A stretch of 64,000 nt of DNA from Anisodus tanguticus (GCA_034509755.1 CM067541.1:25364501-25428500); one strand, 5' to 3'; positions 21,830 through 33,853 are shown, counted from the stretch's first letter. Notes: a model not told the origin generated them from the letters alone. Program-made: numbers and translations.

Positions 21830-22256
21830 GGGAGAACACAGTGATGCAAACTGGACATCGGACTTGAAGAACACCAAAGCCACAAGTGGATGTGTATGGT
21901 GTGTCTCTAAAAATCCTCTAAGAAAACTTGCATCGGCCGATTCATGATGGAATCGGAGTTTATCGCTTTAAACAAAGCATGAGAATAAGTTGAGTAACTT
22001 CATGATTCCTTAGAGGACGTCCCTTATTCGGAGAAACCCGTGCATTCGGCAGTTGTACACTGTGGCTAGCCGGTCGACTTCAGGAAGGTCACGGATGACG
22101 GCGTCTGGATATATCTGTCGGAGATATGTGGCAGTTGATCATCACAGGTGTCACTTCTTTGATTACTAATCAAAGGTTATAGCAGACCCTTTAACTAAAA
22201 GACTACCCAAAGATCAAGAGTTCTGGCTGTCTAGGGGAATAGGCTTAAAACACAAA
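21830..22256 (+). pseudogene. Copia B1 RNase H remnant and 3' coding end
   Basis: In shifting frames one can read HSDANWTSDLKNTKATSG, MMESEFIALNKA, and ADPLTKRLPKDQEFWLSRGI, the end of a Copia RNase H. Several stops, such as the TGA after the KA residues, break it. It parallels the fuller Copia A copy at 48750-49219. Confidence 0.75.
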
Positions 22257-22518
22257 TAATACGAACCTTTGCGGTGGTAACCCAACCATACTGATTGGAG
22301 ATCCCAAAAATTTGGTTCAATGGGAAAACCAAGCGGTAAAAGGTTCAGTCGAACGCTTTGGTAGAAGCAAGAAACACTTCGGATGATGATTTATGTAAGG
22401 AAACATAAATCCAAAGCTGTTCCCACGATATACATTAAAGTGCTACCTGCATGGTGGGTAAAGGTTAAGATTCCAAACATTTAACGATCCTCAAACGGTT
22501 GAGGTTAAGGTTGGGGAA

Positions 22519-23797
22519 CACATGCACCACCAGAGTCTTCATAAGAACTCTAGGGTGAGGGCCAAGGTGAAGCCGGATTAACGATGAGAAGCGGTCAAAT
22601 CAGTAGCAAAGGCACTAAGACGGACGGTTGGTGAGTTAAATGTCAGGAGCTCAATCAAAACTAGCTACACTTCCCTCTCAGCCTGCCTGCAATCCGATGA
22701 AACTGTTAGACAAAGATGACTTAATTAACCCGGCGGGTTTGCTTAGATGCCTAGTAAAGAATGAGCTGGTGGGAAAGAGCTGGAGATCATGAAAAGCATT
22801 TCCACACAAGGAGGCAGGTGACCGGGAAACTTTGCTTCTAGAATGCCGACTACATGGGAACATATGTTATATCGCTGCCAATTCTAGTTTTAAACTCCCA
22901 CATACTTCTTTCATAGCTTTCAACCGATTGAAGACCACTTGATCAACAATGCCAAGAGCTCCGTCAATCCGTTGTTCATCGATAGACGAAGCTCTCTCTT
23001 TATGATCTCGTGCCAGATGCAACATCTTTTTCCTTCTCGCGAACCAAGGGAGCGCCTAGCGCCCAGAGGAGTCGGATATGGAATATCTCTAAGGTGGAGT
23101 TGATCCCACGGACGCAGAGCGTCAGAGCCAATTTACTAAGTCAATTACCCAGTTAAAGAACCTCCTCATTAGTTGAAACTCTTTATCCATCTGCCAGAAT
23201 TAGGTCATCGACCCAATTATGGAATTTATGGTGGTGGACATACTCGATTGGAATGGGAAGAACTGGGAACGAGTTGGCATACCTTTTAGCAGTCTTCTAA
23301 AACTGGTACTAATGAATCTATAACGATGCCACAAAGATAGCCAACTATATTATCAAAGAAATAAGGAAATGGGCAACAATTTGGCACCAGATATTCGGAG
23401 GTGTGGAAAGAGCACGATCTCCAAAGCCGACTTCCACTAGTGCCTCACACGAGAACGCTCACACCGTACACTAGAAAGATGAAAAGAAGAATATTTCGGT
23501 GACCGAAGAGTCTTGAGACTCGTAAGGGATTACCAGAGAGTGAATAAACTCGAAGAGCCTTAGAATAAATTACACTAGCAGCAGGGATCAGCCTTAGACT
23601 TCCGCAGGGCAGGAAGCAGCAAACTCCACACCTCGACCAGGAGCTCCCAACGCCACCGATTGGAGATGCCCTGAGTTATTTGGTTTTGACGCGTGTCTGT
23701 TAGTGGATCATTGCTATAATTTCACGTGTTAAGCAAAGTCCAAGAAAGAACTTCTTAGATACCGCCTATAAGATTACACCTGCTCTTACAATCTAGG
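22519..23797. other. 1.28-kb insert in Copia B1, possible organellar (mitochondrial) DNA
   Basis: Copy B3 runs continuously across this point (GGTTGGGGAAACTTTTAATG near 52095), so this is an insertion in B1 or a deletion in B3. Its base composition is more balanced than its surroundings and its style recalls plant mitochondrial intergenic DNA. I recognise no gene; the 61-residue minus ORF at 22678-22863 has no family features. Confidence 0.4.
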
Positions 23798-24171
23798 CTT
23801 TAATGATTCCTAACACTTGTGAAGTGGGGTATAGCAGGATACCTTGTAGGAGATCACATATTTAAGTGCGAGAATAGGCTGCTTCAAATGAACGCACATA
23901 AGAATCCAAGTGTGTCAACAGCCACAAAAGACAGAATAATAAGAATGAAAATGAATAAGGGGAGTTATTATGTTAGTATCATTGTCTTGGCTTACACTAA
24001 ACAGATGACGGTTCAAGACATCACGTTCACCGTGCAGTAAGTAAGTCCGGTGGTATTCAACTAGGGAAGGTTCAAAGCGGAAACTACCTCTCCTGATGCA
24101 ATATATTTTCACTGAAAGATTGCTGAAAGTAGGCACCTTGTATGTGCACCAAAATCTCTTTCAAGAGGGAT

Positions 24172-24653
24172 TGTTGGAAATTTGCCTTTGGTGGGGGGGG
24201 GGGGGGTTGCGTCCACCCATATTTAATGACTTAAACACTAGAGTTCCGCATATTAGAGGCTTTGACTCTTCATACGTGCATAATGTACTAAGTGAATAGA
24301 TGACCGTAGGGCAAGGATCGTCAAATTTCGTTAAGAAATGAAAGAGACATTGGTCCACAAAGTAAGGTGTTTGAGTCATGAAAATATGGTGTGGGACAAA
24401 TCTACCACATCGGTGGGAAAATGAAGAATTGTTCTTTTTATAAGCCTAAAAATGGATAATGGTTTGGGACCCCAAGGGGTAACCTATGTGTTTGAAGGAG
24501 GGAGGACCTAGGTGTGCTTGGATTCGAGGCTAAGTCCACACGCGCACCATCGCCGCCCGCCCGTCCGATTTGGGTCGTGGGCTGCTGGGCATCTGGGCTT
24601 CTTTTGATATTATCTTTTTTGGATCCCAAACTGTTTAGTATTTACAGTTTGGT
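24172..24653 (+). repeat. 3' LTR of Copia B1, truncated at duplication junction
   Basis: It begins TGTTGGAAATTTGCC, has a 14-G run at 24193-24206 and stops after CAGTTTGGT. The next bases (ATGCTAATCC) are Copia C integrase region. Confidence 0.88.
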
Positions 24654-24743
24654 ATGCTAATCCTTTGCTAGGAATTATGTTAAGGAGATAAGTAGACATT
24701 TGTAATGCATGATGCCAAAATGAAGGAGGTAATGAAGCATGAA

Positions 24744-25256
24744 CTAGTAAAGTTCGGACAATATTATTAATGGTACAAATTTTTTGTTCGGCTTTCCCAT
24801 TTTATGAGGACGTATGAGGACAAGAGAATCGAAAAGATATGCCATTAGTGTCACAAAATTCCCGAAATAACCCATTATCAAATTCTCTTCCATTATCACA
24901 TTGAATGTTTTTAACTTTCCGTTCAAATTGTGTACAGATGAATGCTCTAAATTTTAAGAAGGTGGAAAAAACTTGAGACTTTTCAGACAAAGGAAAGGTC
25001 CACAAAAAATTAAAATAATCTTTCAAAAATAACACATAATAACGACGGCCCAAAGAACTCAAAACGGAAGATGTCCATAATCACTATGAATAATATCAAA
25101 AGGCAACAAAGTACTAAAAGTAGAGGCTACGAAAAGTAATATAACATGTTTTCCTAGTGTACAAAAAGGAAAAATATGAGTACTACGCGTACTCTTACAA
25201 TCAATAAAATTATTATTTTTAAGAGAAGAAAGAACAGACGCTCCCGGATGACCCAA
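24744..25256 (-). pseudogene. Copia C1 pre-integrase and integrase fragment
   Basis: MGHPGASVLSSLKNNNFIDC, IIHSDYGHLPF and VKNIQCDNGREFDNG can be read, so two catalytic Asp are present. An in-frame stop separates the last part, and the C-terminal half is missing at the junction. Confidence 0.78.
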
Positions 25257-25433
25257 ACGTGCATGTCATAAGGACGATGCTAGAGCGACAAATATTGATG
25301 GTGTGGCTTGACGCGTGGAAGTGGTGGTGGTGGTGATTGGATAAAGCTCTCCCTGACTATTACATCTCATTAGAGGTATCCTCGTCGTGAAATCCTTCAC
25401 AGAAAATCCAAACAGGTCAAAGTTAACAGAAAC

Positions 25434-26393
25434 TCAATTATCAGTAGTGAATTTTCGGACAGACACCAAATTTTTAATTAAGTTAGGGGCATGAAGGACA
25501 TTTTTAACGACTAGAGGTAGATGCGGGGGAGATAAATTTGTGTGACCATAACCACGAATTGGAATTAAATAACCATTACCAACAATTATGCCACGATTTT
25601 TGCTCAAAATGAAATAAGATGAGACATTACCTGGCGCAGACGTCATATGAAAAGTGACACTGGTGTTCATGTACCAATTGACATTCGGGGAATTTAATAC
25701 AAGTGTATGCATCACGACTTTGATATCTGTCGGTGTCGGAACTGCCGCTGGGCCCGCAACCGCGAAGGCCTGCCGCCAAAGCCCAGCCGACTGTCTGGAC
25801 TGGAACGCTGTGAATTGGGCCTCTGCTGGCTGGCCCAATTTGCTGGGTAGACTGCCTAGACTGGAAAAGGGAAATTGGGCGACAACCATCTAAAACACAA
25901 GACGATCATTCGTGACGGGCGCACCAACTTTCTTGAGTTGATCCGCCAATTCCTTGAGCCTTTTACAATAGGCTGAGACATTCGGAAAATCCGCCATGTT
26001 GATGTGGAAGAATTCCTGCTCAAAGGTCACGGCATGAGAATTTTTGTTATCTTGGAATATATCACACAACCTATCCCAAGTGTCAATTGTCGTCGCGTCA
26101 GGTTCAATAATAGTCTGCAAAAGTTCTGTAGAGATAGTGGAATAAATTAACTAGAGTACCGTAGCATCAAGAGGTTCCCACAACTTTTTTTCATCAACGG
26201 TGGTATACACTTTCTCCTTGCCTGTTCGTGAGGGGATGATGTGATGAAGGACTCGATGAGAGTGTGCGTGAATTTTAAATAATTCTGCCCACGTCGCATA
26301 TTAGACATTTTCCATCTCAAGAACGATAGAGATGTTCTTCTTGATGTTGGAGACTGTAAGGGCATGATGAAATGTGTTATTTGTGGTAGACAT
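25434..26393 (-). pseudogene. Copia C1 gag and protease-like region
   Basis: It starts at the ATG at 26393. Stops or shifts near 26290, 26146 and 25889 split gag (IIEPDATTIDTWDRLCDIFQ, FPNVSAYCKRLKELADQLKK) from the protease-like stretch (NWYMNTSVTFHMTS). Here the catalytic-position Asp is Asn (M-N-T-S), unlike C0 (T-D-T-S) and C2 (M-D-T-S). Confidence 0.78.
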
Positions 26394-26527
26394 GACGAAA
26401 GAACAAGAGAAAAATTAGGAATTTGGAAGACAATTTAGGAGAGGAAAAAAATCGGTCGTCGGCCGAGGGTTAGAATACCGAGGAGGGCAGCGGAAGTTGG
26501 ATGTGGAGAAGGAAATATTTCCCTAGA

Positions 26528-26539
26528 CTTCTCATACCA
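26528..26539 (-). other. Primer binding site of Copia C1
   Basis: The minus strand reads TGGTATGAGAAG, an initiator-Met-type PBS with changes, directly against the LTR end. Confidence 0.65.
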
Positions 26540-26769
26540 TGAAAGAGAATAATCCCTTAATTATTTTCATTAATGAAAAAGTCTATATATACATGATATA
26601 CAAAACTAATTAAGGAAATTAATTCTACATTTTTCTAATACAAGACTACTACCATAATTACACTTGTACAATAATTCTACAACTATGGTAAATTCTATAC
26701 AAAATTGGCAAACGTGATATACACGATTTACCATGATATACACGTTTACCGTGATATACATTTCTTTCA
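26540..26769 (-). repeat. 5' LTR of Copia C1, 230 bp
   Basis: The ends TGAAAG...CTTTCA form a perfect 6-bp terminal inverted repeat. Inside are a TATATATA stretch near 26582 and repeated GATATACACG motifs near the LTR start. Confidence 0.82.
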
Positions 26770-27086
26770 GTAGTGTTATTATTGTAGGCCTGCTTAGCCT
26801 ATCATATTAGTAGGAGCAGTATTGCTTTATAGTCCCCTGTCGCTTGATTTCTGCTGCTATGAGTTCTTTAGTGTACTTTCTTTATCTTATTTATCTGCGT
26901 TAGTTACTGCTTCATTTTTCAGAAGGAGTTATCATGGCTTATTCGCTTTTGTTACTATCATTTTTATATTGCTTTAAATTTTGTGTCCGTATTTGACCGT
27001 TTCTCTTTCTTTGCGTCTCTTGCTTTGCTTGTGCTTATGCTTTGTCTTGAGCCGAGGGTCTTTTGGAAACAACTGTTCTACCTACC
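26770..27086 (+). mobile_element. RTE-LINE/TS-SINE-type 3' segment, left half (split by Copia D1)
   Basis: This corresponds to 7260-7524 plus 18478-18520. It ends at CTACC (27082-27086), the target duplication of D1; the tail resumes at 35458. Confidence 0.75.
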
Positions 27087-28644
27087 TGTAGGATTTTGTT
27101 GGGTTCAAAACACATAAGTAAGGCACAACGGAAGTTTAAAATTTTGTTCTTACTTACCCCAATAATTTCTTCTGGTATGGTTATATTTTAATCAAAAACC
27201 TGTAACATAAAACATGAACACTTACATATTAATAAATCTGGAGTCTTTACTTAGGGATTACACGCGACTGTCCCTTCGACTGCAAGTACTATGCTATGGT
27301 GTATTCCTCTGTCAAGAAAGCCAGAAAATCTTGGCAGAGGTTTGAGAGAGTTTCGTCCTAGACTCTAAATCTAGAAAGTTTATAGAATTGGTGTTAAGTA
27401 TGTTTAATAACAATGAGGTTGTATTGTATTTATAATTAAAATTAGGTCACAAATCAGATTAGGGTTGGGCTCCAAGCCTGGCCCAAAAACCGAGGTGCAG
27501 TGGGCCTGTATGACTAGGCCCACTGCCGGGTCGGCGCCGCGGTGCAGCCTAGCAGGCACCGCGGCGGCTTACGTAAATTTTCGTTTCCCACTTTCGTTTA
27601 ATACATATATTTAACACATTAAATCCAAAATCTATTTTTGATTTAATTAAATAATTTCCATCTAATAGAAATTATCCCATAGTTATTATTAATTTAAATA
27701 CTTCGATTCCAAATCTAATATTTAATATTCTCTCAATACACCCTTAGACCGAAAAGACAATCGACATAGTGTGATCCTATAGACCGTCACATATGGACAC
27801 TAATCCAACTAAGATCCATGCAGAACTCTAGACTGCGCCGTATGACGAACTCAATATGTGAAGTATGTTCACATGAATCCAACAAACATAATATTTATGT
27901 GAGATGATAAATTTCTTCCATTCGCGACACACTCGATCAAGCTTAGGATTTGCCATGTGTCTATCCAAATGGCTTGATCACTTTATCTCATCTATATTAG
28001 TCGACAACTAGACCATATTCTAAATATGTCTCTTGCATTGGACAATGACTTGGTCGACCTAATATCACTGAGAAGTTGAGTGTTCTCTCGAATATCCAAT
28101 CGATGAATGAATCCTATTCTTGGCTCAACTACCACCTTAATTTACATTATAATGCACCCAACACAAGCCGTATCTTATCCTATAAGGAGTTTAAGCTTAG
28201 GACAGGGTCAAAGTATATTACTCTGTAAACATGGTGCGTCTTTATCTCAAGTCAAAGGACCTTCATCTCCCACACACTGATAACACTTTAGACATGTATA
28301 ACAAATAGTTTATCAGCAGAGTATACCAATACTTTCCAAAAATATCCATGTGTCCATCACTAGTAACCATTACTAGTAGTAGGTGAGACATACGATATTC
28401 TCTAAGAATGTGACGCAGACCACATGTCGACTTATAACATATCATCGATATCCCATTCTCGATGATCATTAGTCGAGGCTATTTTAGAGTTACGCTCTAT
28501 CATCAATATCTCACTCTATTAATGACAAAATAAGCTCAAGGGATGCACATTAATGAATAATTACAAACAATCAAATAATAATTCAATAATTGTAACTGCC
28601 ATAAATATTAATCTTATTAATAATACGAATGTGTTCAAGTACAT
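27087..28644 (-). repeat. 3' LTR of Copia D1, inner end deleted
   Basis: It pairs with 33869-35457 and 55310-56904. About 43 bp of its inner end, including TACTTTCA, are missing just before the ATCTCCCACTTGG polypurine complement. The minus-strand TATA-like TATAAATA is at 27427-27434, and a GC-rich box (27528-27575) sits about 90 bp upstream of it. Confidence 0.88.
27427..27434 (-). promoter_or_regulatory. Putative TATA box in Copia D1 LTR
   Basis: TATAAATA on the minus strand is conserved in all four D LTRs (for example 34209-34216), with a GC-rich block upstream. Confidence 0.5.
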
Positions 28645-30824
28645 ATCTCCCACTTGGCCTAGTGCTAATCTCCGATGTATCTAATACCTATGTTTTCAAA
28701 ATTACCATTATGCTTAACTAAGCTTAATGGTTTAGTAAACGGGTCAGCTAGATTATCATCTGTGGGAACATAGTCTAATCTTATTTTTTCAGTTTCCACC
28801 ATCTCCCTAAGTATGTGGTATTTCCTCAGTACATGCTTGTTTTTGTTTGTTGATCTTTATTCCTTAGCTTGCACAATCGCACCAGTGTTGTCACAATAGA
28901 TCGTTATTGGACAAGTGGCATATGGAATAACCCCTATTTCCTTCAGGAACTAAGATTTTGTTACAGCTTCTTTACCAACTTTCAATCTAGCAATGTACTC
29001 GGCTTCAGTTATCGAATCAGCAGTTGTAGCTTGCTTTGAACTTTTCTAACTCACTATTCTGCCATTGAAAATGAAGGCATATCCAGATTGAGATTTGAAG
29101 TCATCAAGATCTGTCTGGAGGATAGCATCAGTGTACCCAGTACACACTAGCTTCTCTTGTCCACCATAGACTAAGAAATATTCTTTAGTTTGTTTAAGAT
29201 ACTTAAGAATACTCTTGACTGCTTTCCAGTGTTCCTCCCCGTATTTTGTTGGAATTTGCAAGTCATACTAAGTGCATAGATCACATCTGGCCTCGTACAG
29301 GTCATGACATACATTAGATCCTATAGCTGAAGCATATGGGATTCTTTTCATGCGTTCAAGTTCTGCAACAGTAGAAGGACCATCCTTCTTTGATAACTTG
29401 ACCCATAGGAAGACTTCCCTTCTTGGAGTTTTCCATAGAGAATCATCTAAGCACTTTGTCTATGTATGTGGACTGTGACAACCCCAACAATTTATTAGGT
29501 TTATCTCTATAGATCCTAATTCCAAGAATGCAGCAAGCTTCACCCAAGTCCTTTATCATGAAAGTGCTAGATAACCATTCCTTAACTGATTGCATGAGAG
29601 TCTTATTATCTCCCATTATTAATATGTCATCTAGATATATAACAATGAAGACAATACTCCCTTCCTTGTGCTTATTATAAACGCAGAGATCTTCTTTGCT
29701 TCTAACAAAGTCAAATGATTTGACTGCTTTGTCAAAGCAAATATTCTAACTCCTTGAGGCTTGCTTAAGTCCACAAATTGACTTTTGCAGCTTGCATACT
29801 GCTTTGGGCTTAGTCTTGGATGTAAAACCCTCAGGTTGTATCATATATACCTCCCCAATTAGGTTACCATTGAGGAAAGCAATTTTAACATCCATTTGTC
29901 AAATGTCATAATCACAGTATGCGGCTATTGTAATCAAAATCCGAATGGACTTAATTTTCACAACAGGTGAAAAGGTTTCATCATAATCGACCTCAGGCCG
30001 TTGATTATAACCTTTAGCCACCAATCTTGTCTTATAAGTCTGTACCTTGCCATATGCATCAATCTTCTTCTTAAAGACCCATTTTCATCCTATGGGTCTA
30101 ACCCCTATTGGCAAATCAACCAAGTTCCAAACTTGATTTATGTACATCGAGTCCATCTCAGATTTTATGGCTTCTTGCCATCTCTACGAATCAATGTCTA
30201 ACATGGCTTTGCTGTAGGTTGTAGGTTCACCGTCATCAGGAATATCTATCTCATTGTGTGTTTCAACAAGGAGATTAAGTCTTTCAGGCGGACGAGGAGT
30301 CCTAGTGGTCCTACATAGTTGATTATTCTGTGTTTCAGTGTTTGTTGCATTCTAATTGTGAGAAGGTCTTTGTGTGTTGGACAATCCATCACCTTGAGAG
30401 CTTTCATGAATGTAATTTTCATGTATTCCCTGAATGGAATGATGTACAACCATTGTATCATCTTCCATTGGTTGTGTATGAGAGCCTTGCAGTTTTGCAC
30501 TATCTCTCACAACACTCCCACTAGCTGAAGGGCGTACTCTAAGTACCCAATCTTCACCAGATACTTCCACTGAATCCATATCTAGGTCATTCGACAAGGG
30601 TTCAACTTCTGTGTTATCTCGTGGTTCTTGAATTTCTTCAAGTTCTATCTCATTGCAGCTCTGTTCCTTGTAGACATATTCTTCATCAAGGAAAGTTGCA
30701 TTTCTGGAAACAATGACCTTACGTTCTTCAGGAAGATAGAAATAGTATCCCTTAGTTTCCTTTGGATACTCCACAAATTAATATTTCTCACTTTTAGATT
30801 CTAACTTGTCAGTAAACATCTTCT
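28645..30824 (-). pseudogene. Copia D1 reverse transcriptase and RNase H, broken
   Basis: The linker (30352-30774, YPKETKGYYFYLPEERKVIV) leads into RT with FLNGNLIGEVYMIQPEGF near 29870 and KSICGLKQAS. The catalytic box reads IVIYLDDILIMG near 29640, YLDD where D2 keeps YVDD. RNase H remnants are at 29046-29261 (EHWKAVKSILKYLKQTKEYF, GYTDAILQTDLDDFKSQSGY). The domain ends in DPFTKPLS near 28740. Many stops occur between 29262 and 30240. Lineage is tentatively Tork-like. Confidence 0.82.
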
Positions 30825-31353
30825 TTACATATGCAGGGCACCCCCATGGTCGCATGTGTTTAAGTGCTGGCTTCTTGTCATTCCATTCATCTGTGGCATT
30901 CCAGGAGGTGTCCATTGTGATTGGACTCCATGAAGCTTCAAGTAATCCAGAAATTCTTTACTTAAGTATTCACCTCCTCGATATGATCGAAGGGTCCTGA
31001 TACTTGTTTCAAGTTGCTTATCTACTTTTGACTTGTACTCCTTGAATTTCTCAAAGGTTTCGGACTTGTGTTTCATAAGATACACATGGCTAAACCTTGT
31101 GAAATAGTCTGTAAAAGTGATGAAGTAAGTGAAGCCTCCCTTAGCTTGAGTTGAAAATGGCCCATATACATCAGTATGGACCAACTCAAGTACCTCTTTG
31201 ACTACACCCCTTTCCCAGAAAGTGGCTTGTTGGTCATTTTTCCTCTCAAGCAAGATTAACAGTTACCATACGACTCCAAGTCAAATGGTTCCAGGTAGTC
31301 TAACTTTCTTAATCTTGCTATCCTTGATTCATTGACGTGACCAAGTCTACAGT
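30825..31353 (-). pseudogene. Copia D1 integrase, second Asp replaced
   Basis: It reads ELVHTDVYGPFSTQAKGGFT (first Asp), then TLRSYRGGEYLSKEFLDYLK, where families normally have S-D-R-G-G-E, then QSQWTPPGMPQMNG, ending before the Glu in this frame. The TAT Tyr codon in place of the catalytic Asp is also in D2. Upstream, a zinc-finger region around 31255-31353 (HVNESRI, CESC-like) is cut by a stop. Confidence 0.83.
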
Positions 31354-31354
31354 G

Positions 31355-32279
31355 TCATAAGTAGGTGGGGTTTCTTGGATTACTTATCTTAGCTCGTTTA
31401 TTTTGCACATTAAAAATTTCACGACTACAGTTTAAAATATACAATCCATCCACAAGAGGAGCATTTCCACAAAAAAAACCATTAAATGACAGTACATAAC
31501 TGCCGTTGGCAATAAATGAGGAAAACCCCTCAATATCTAACATTGGGATATAAATGATATTCCTCGTTAATGAGGGAACAAAATAACAATTATTTAGTTC
31601 TAAACAAAAGCCTGAAGGTAAATCTAGTGTATAAGTTCCCACGCGTTCAGCATCCACTTGTGCTCCATTTCTAACGCGAAGGTCTACCTCCAAAGGTCCA
31701 ACTTTTCTATTGTTAATTAGGCCCTGCACATTACTACAAATGTGTGTGCCACAAGCGGTATCCAATACCCAGCAGTGGGAGTTACTTATAGACATATTTA
31801 TTTCAATAACAAACATACCTTGTCCAGTAGAGGTAGAAACACCTAGTGCTTTGCCTCCTCTTGGAGCTGTGTAGTCCTTCTTTAGAACATGCGCTGACAC
31901 TTGTCCCCCTTCGTTCAGCTTACATTTGAAAGGGTCTCTCAACAGTTCATACTCCATTATTTGAGACTGTTTTTCATAGAGACTCTTCAAGTATTCTAGC
32001 ATTTCGTTGGGGGCCATGTTTTCATGTTGCCTCTGTAACTCCATAGTCATAGAAGACAACATTACACATTTTGCCAAAGGTAGCATCGTTCAAATGTTTC
32101 TGATAAGCCATATTGTCAAACAAGGCATACTCATCAGAATCTTCAGCAGGGACTGTGTGTAACACATACTGAATTCTTTCTAATCTTAACACCAATCGCA
32201 GATTTCTTAACCACTCAGGGTAATTTGATTCAGTCAACTTGTTTGTCTCGACCAACATTTTCAGTGACAGATTCGACAT
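31355..32279 (-). pseudogene. Copia D1 gag and protease, internally deleted
   Basis: The start MSNLSLKMLVETNKLTESNY at 32279 is typical for a Copia gag and continues WLRNLRLVLRLERIQYVL. A shift near 32040 leads to EMLEYLKSLYEKQSQIMEYE and QVSAHVLKKDYTAPRGGKAL. There the central gag and zinc knuckle seem to be missing, and the next domain is the protease with HCWVLDTACGTHIC (Asp visible, D-T-A). D2 has the same join. Confidence 0.8.
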
Positions 32280-33179
32280 TTTGTATAAACTGAAGATATA
32301 GATAGACTTGAAATTAAACTCTAATATAATTTCTATTGAACACATTCGTTAACTAATTAACATTTCCTTTAGTTTAATTAGCTCCCACTATTTTAACATA
32401 CCCTTCGACCCCATGATAGAATACAGACTCATATCAAATATGGTCATAATGGGCCAAGATGCAGGTTCATGCTATCTCCGTGTTTTCTGTGGCTGATAAC
32501 TTCAATAGAATAACCCGGTAGGACTCCAAACCAATTACAAACAATTTGTAACTCTTGTTTGACCGAATTTTCTAAACAATCGATCTGCGTCCCTCGGCTT
32601 GTCCGACACTGTGGCGCCAAGACAGCCTAGCAAGTCAACCCCGTTATGCGACTGTAATTATGTATCTAAGTGAGTTTTTCCTTATAGAGCAAACACTGTG
32701 GTGTAAATACTCATAAAGGTTTATCACCCACTTCTACATTTAACATGCATTTATGAAAGAGTATGAGTCCTCGTAGACTTAGATCAAATGATGTGGTATA
32801 AATACTCATCTCGCCGAAAAGGATTTTGCACTACAATCATTATAACGGACGACGCGTTCATTTTAAATGAGACGTGTATTAAAAGTTTAGGAAACATTTT
32901 AATCCAGGGTTTTATTCAAGATCAACTATAGTATGCTATATCAAATATAACATCTTAATTATCATGCAAAGTCTATTAAGCACTTATTGGGTATCGCTTG
33001 CCCAAGCATGATATTAAGCGGTTTAAACACATACTAGGTGCTGCCTACCTAGACAGTTGTATTCAGACGTTATTCTAGTAATTTAAATGACAATCATTTA
33101 GCACATAAATAGTATACTTATCAAATATACTTTATAATAATAATCATGTGTTAAACATTTTGAATAATTTTTTTTCGGA

Positions 33180-33490
33180 CAGATGGGGCCGCGACGCTAA
33201 TCATTAGAGTCGCGGCGCCAGTGAGGCATAAGATGAAATTCTGCTTCTGCAATGCATTAGCGCCGCGGCGTTCCACCATGGAGCCGCGACTCTGGCAAGG
33301 TAGAAACCTTCAGCTTGCATTAGGGCCGTAGCGCTCCACCATAAAGCCACAACGACTAATGTCTAGAAAATCTGGAATAAAAAGAAACGAAGCATTAGGG
33401 TCGCGACGCTCCACCATGGAACCGCATCACTGCCTTGAAACCCTAGAACGCGCCGCGACGCCCTACCATAGGGTCGCGATGCCGACGTCC
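33180..33490. repeat. GC-rich imperfect dyad repeats in the Copia D1 leader
   Basis: About five modules of the form CATTAGSGYCGCGRCGCTCC then ACCATGGAGCCGCGAC occur at about 33181, 33253, 33312, 33388 and 33447. The two GC-rich arms are imperfectly inverted around CCATGG. D2 has a shorter array at 60780-61035. Surroundings are AT-rich. Confidence 0.8.
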
Positions 33491-33853
33491 TGACAAAATG
33501 TTTCTGTGTTGATTTTCTAAAATCGTTCGAGCCCTAAATCCAATTTAGGGATCAAATCACAAATCCTTTATCCTCACCCACCATTATCAATAACGCACAT
33601 ATCAACCATCATCCATTCATATTCATTCTTCGCCATGCAACGTGCAATGAGCCGGATATCTGCACTTTTGGCTTAGTTCGAGTTAGAACAGAATGACTTC
33701 CTCGAGTTAACGTAGGAGATAATTTAGGGTGATATCAAAGGTTAACATTCGGTCAAGATATGTAGGATTTGAAGAAGCCTTGTTTTAATCCAATTTTATG
33801 TTTAACTCATAATATTATGTTATTCAATTGTTATATAACCATTGAACCAACCT

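Larger units (their letters stand above)
19006..24653 (+). mobile_element. Copia B1: mostly non-coding Copia, plus strand, 3' LTR cut by duplication junction
   Basis: The 5' LTR starts TGTTGGAAATTTGCC, the interior has only RT and RNase H remnants, and a second LTR begins at 24172 after a TCAAGAGGGA tract. The post-RNase-H region matches that of Copia A (49220-49846), so A and B are sister families. The 3' LTR stops at 24653 where Copia C sequence begins. Confidence 0.85.
24654..26769 (-). mobile_element. Copia C1: 5' half of Copia C, minus strand
   Basis: Homologous to C0 from 5173 to 7259, with the same order and similar stops. It keeps the PBS-proximal LTR end that C0 lost. Everything beyond the integrase region is absent because the copy starts at the tandem-duplication breakpoint. 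Confidence 0.87.

Noticed and set aside
22678..22863. 61-residue minus ORF in the B1 insert
   Set aside because: Short, no recognisable domain and no support for expression.
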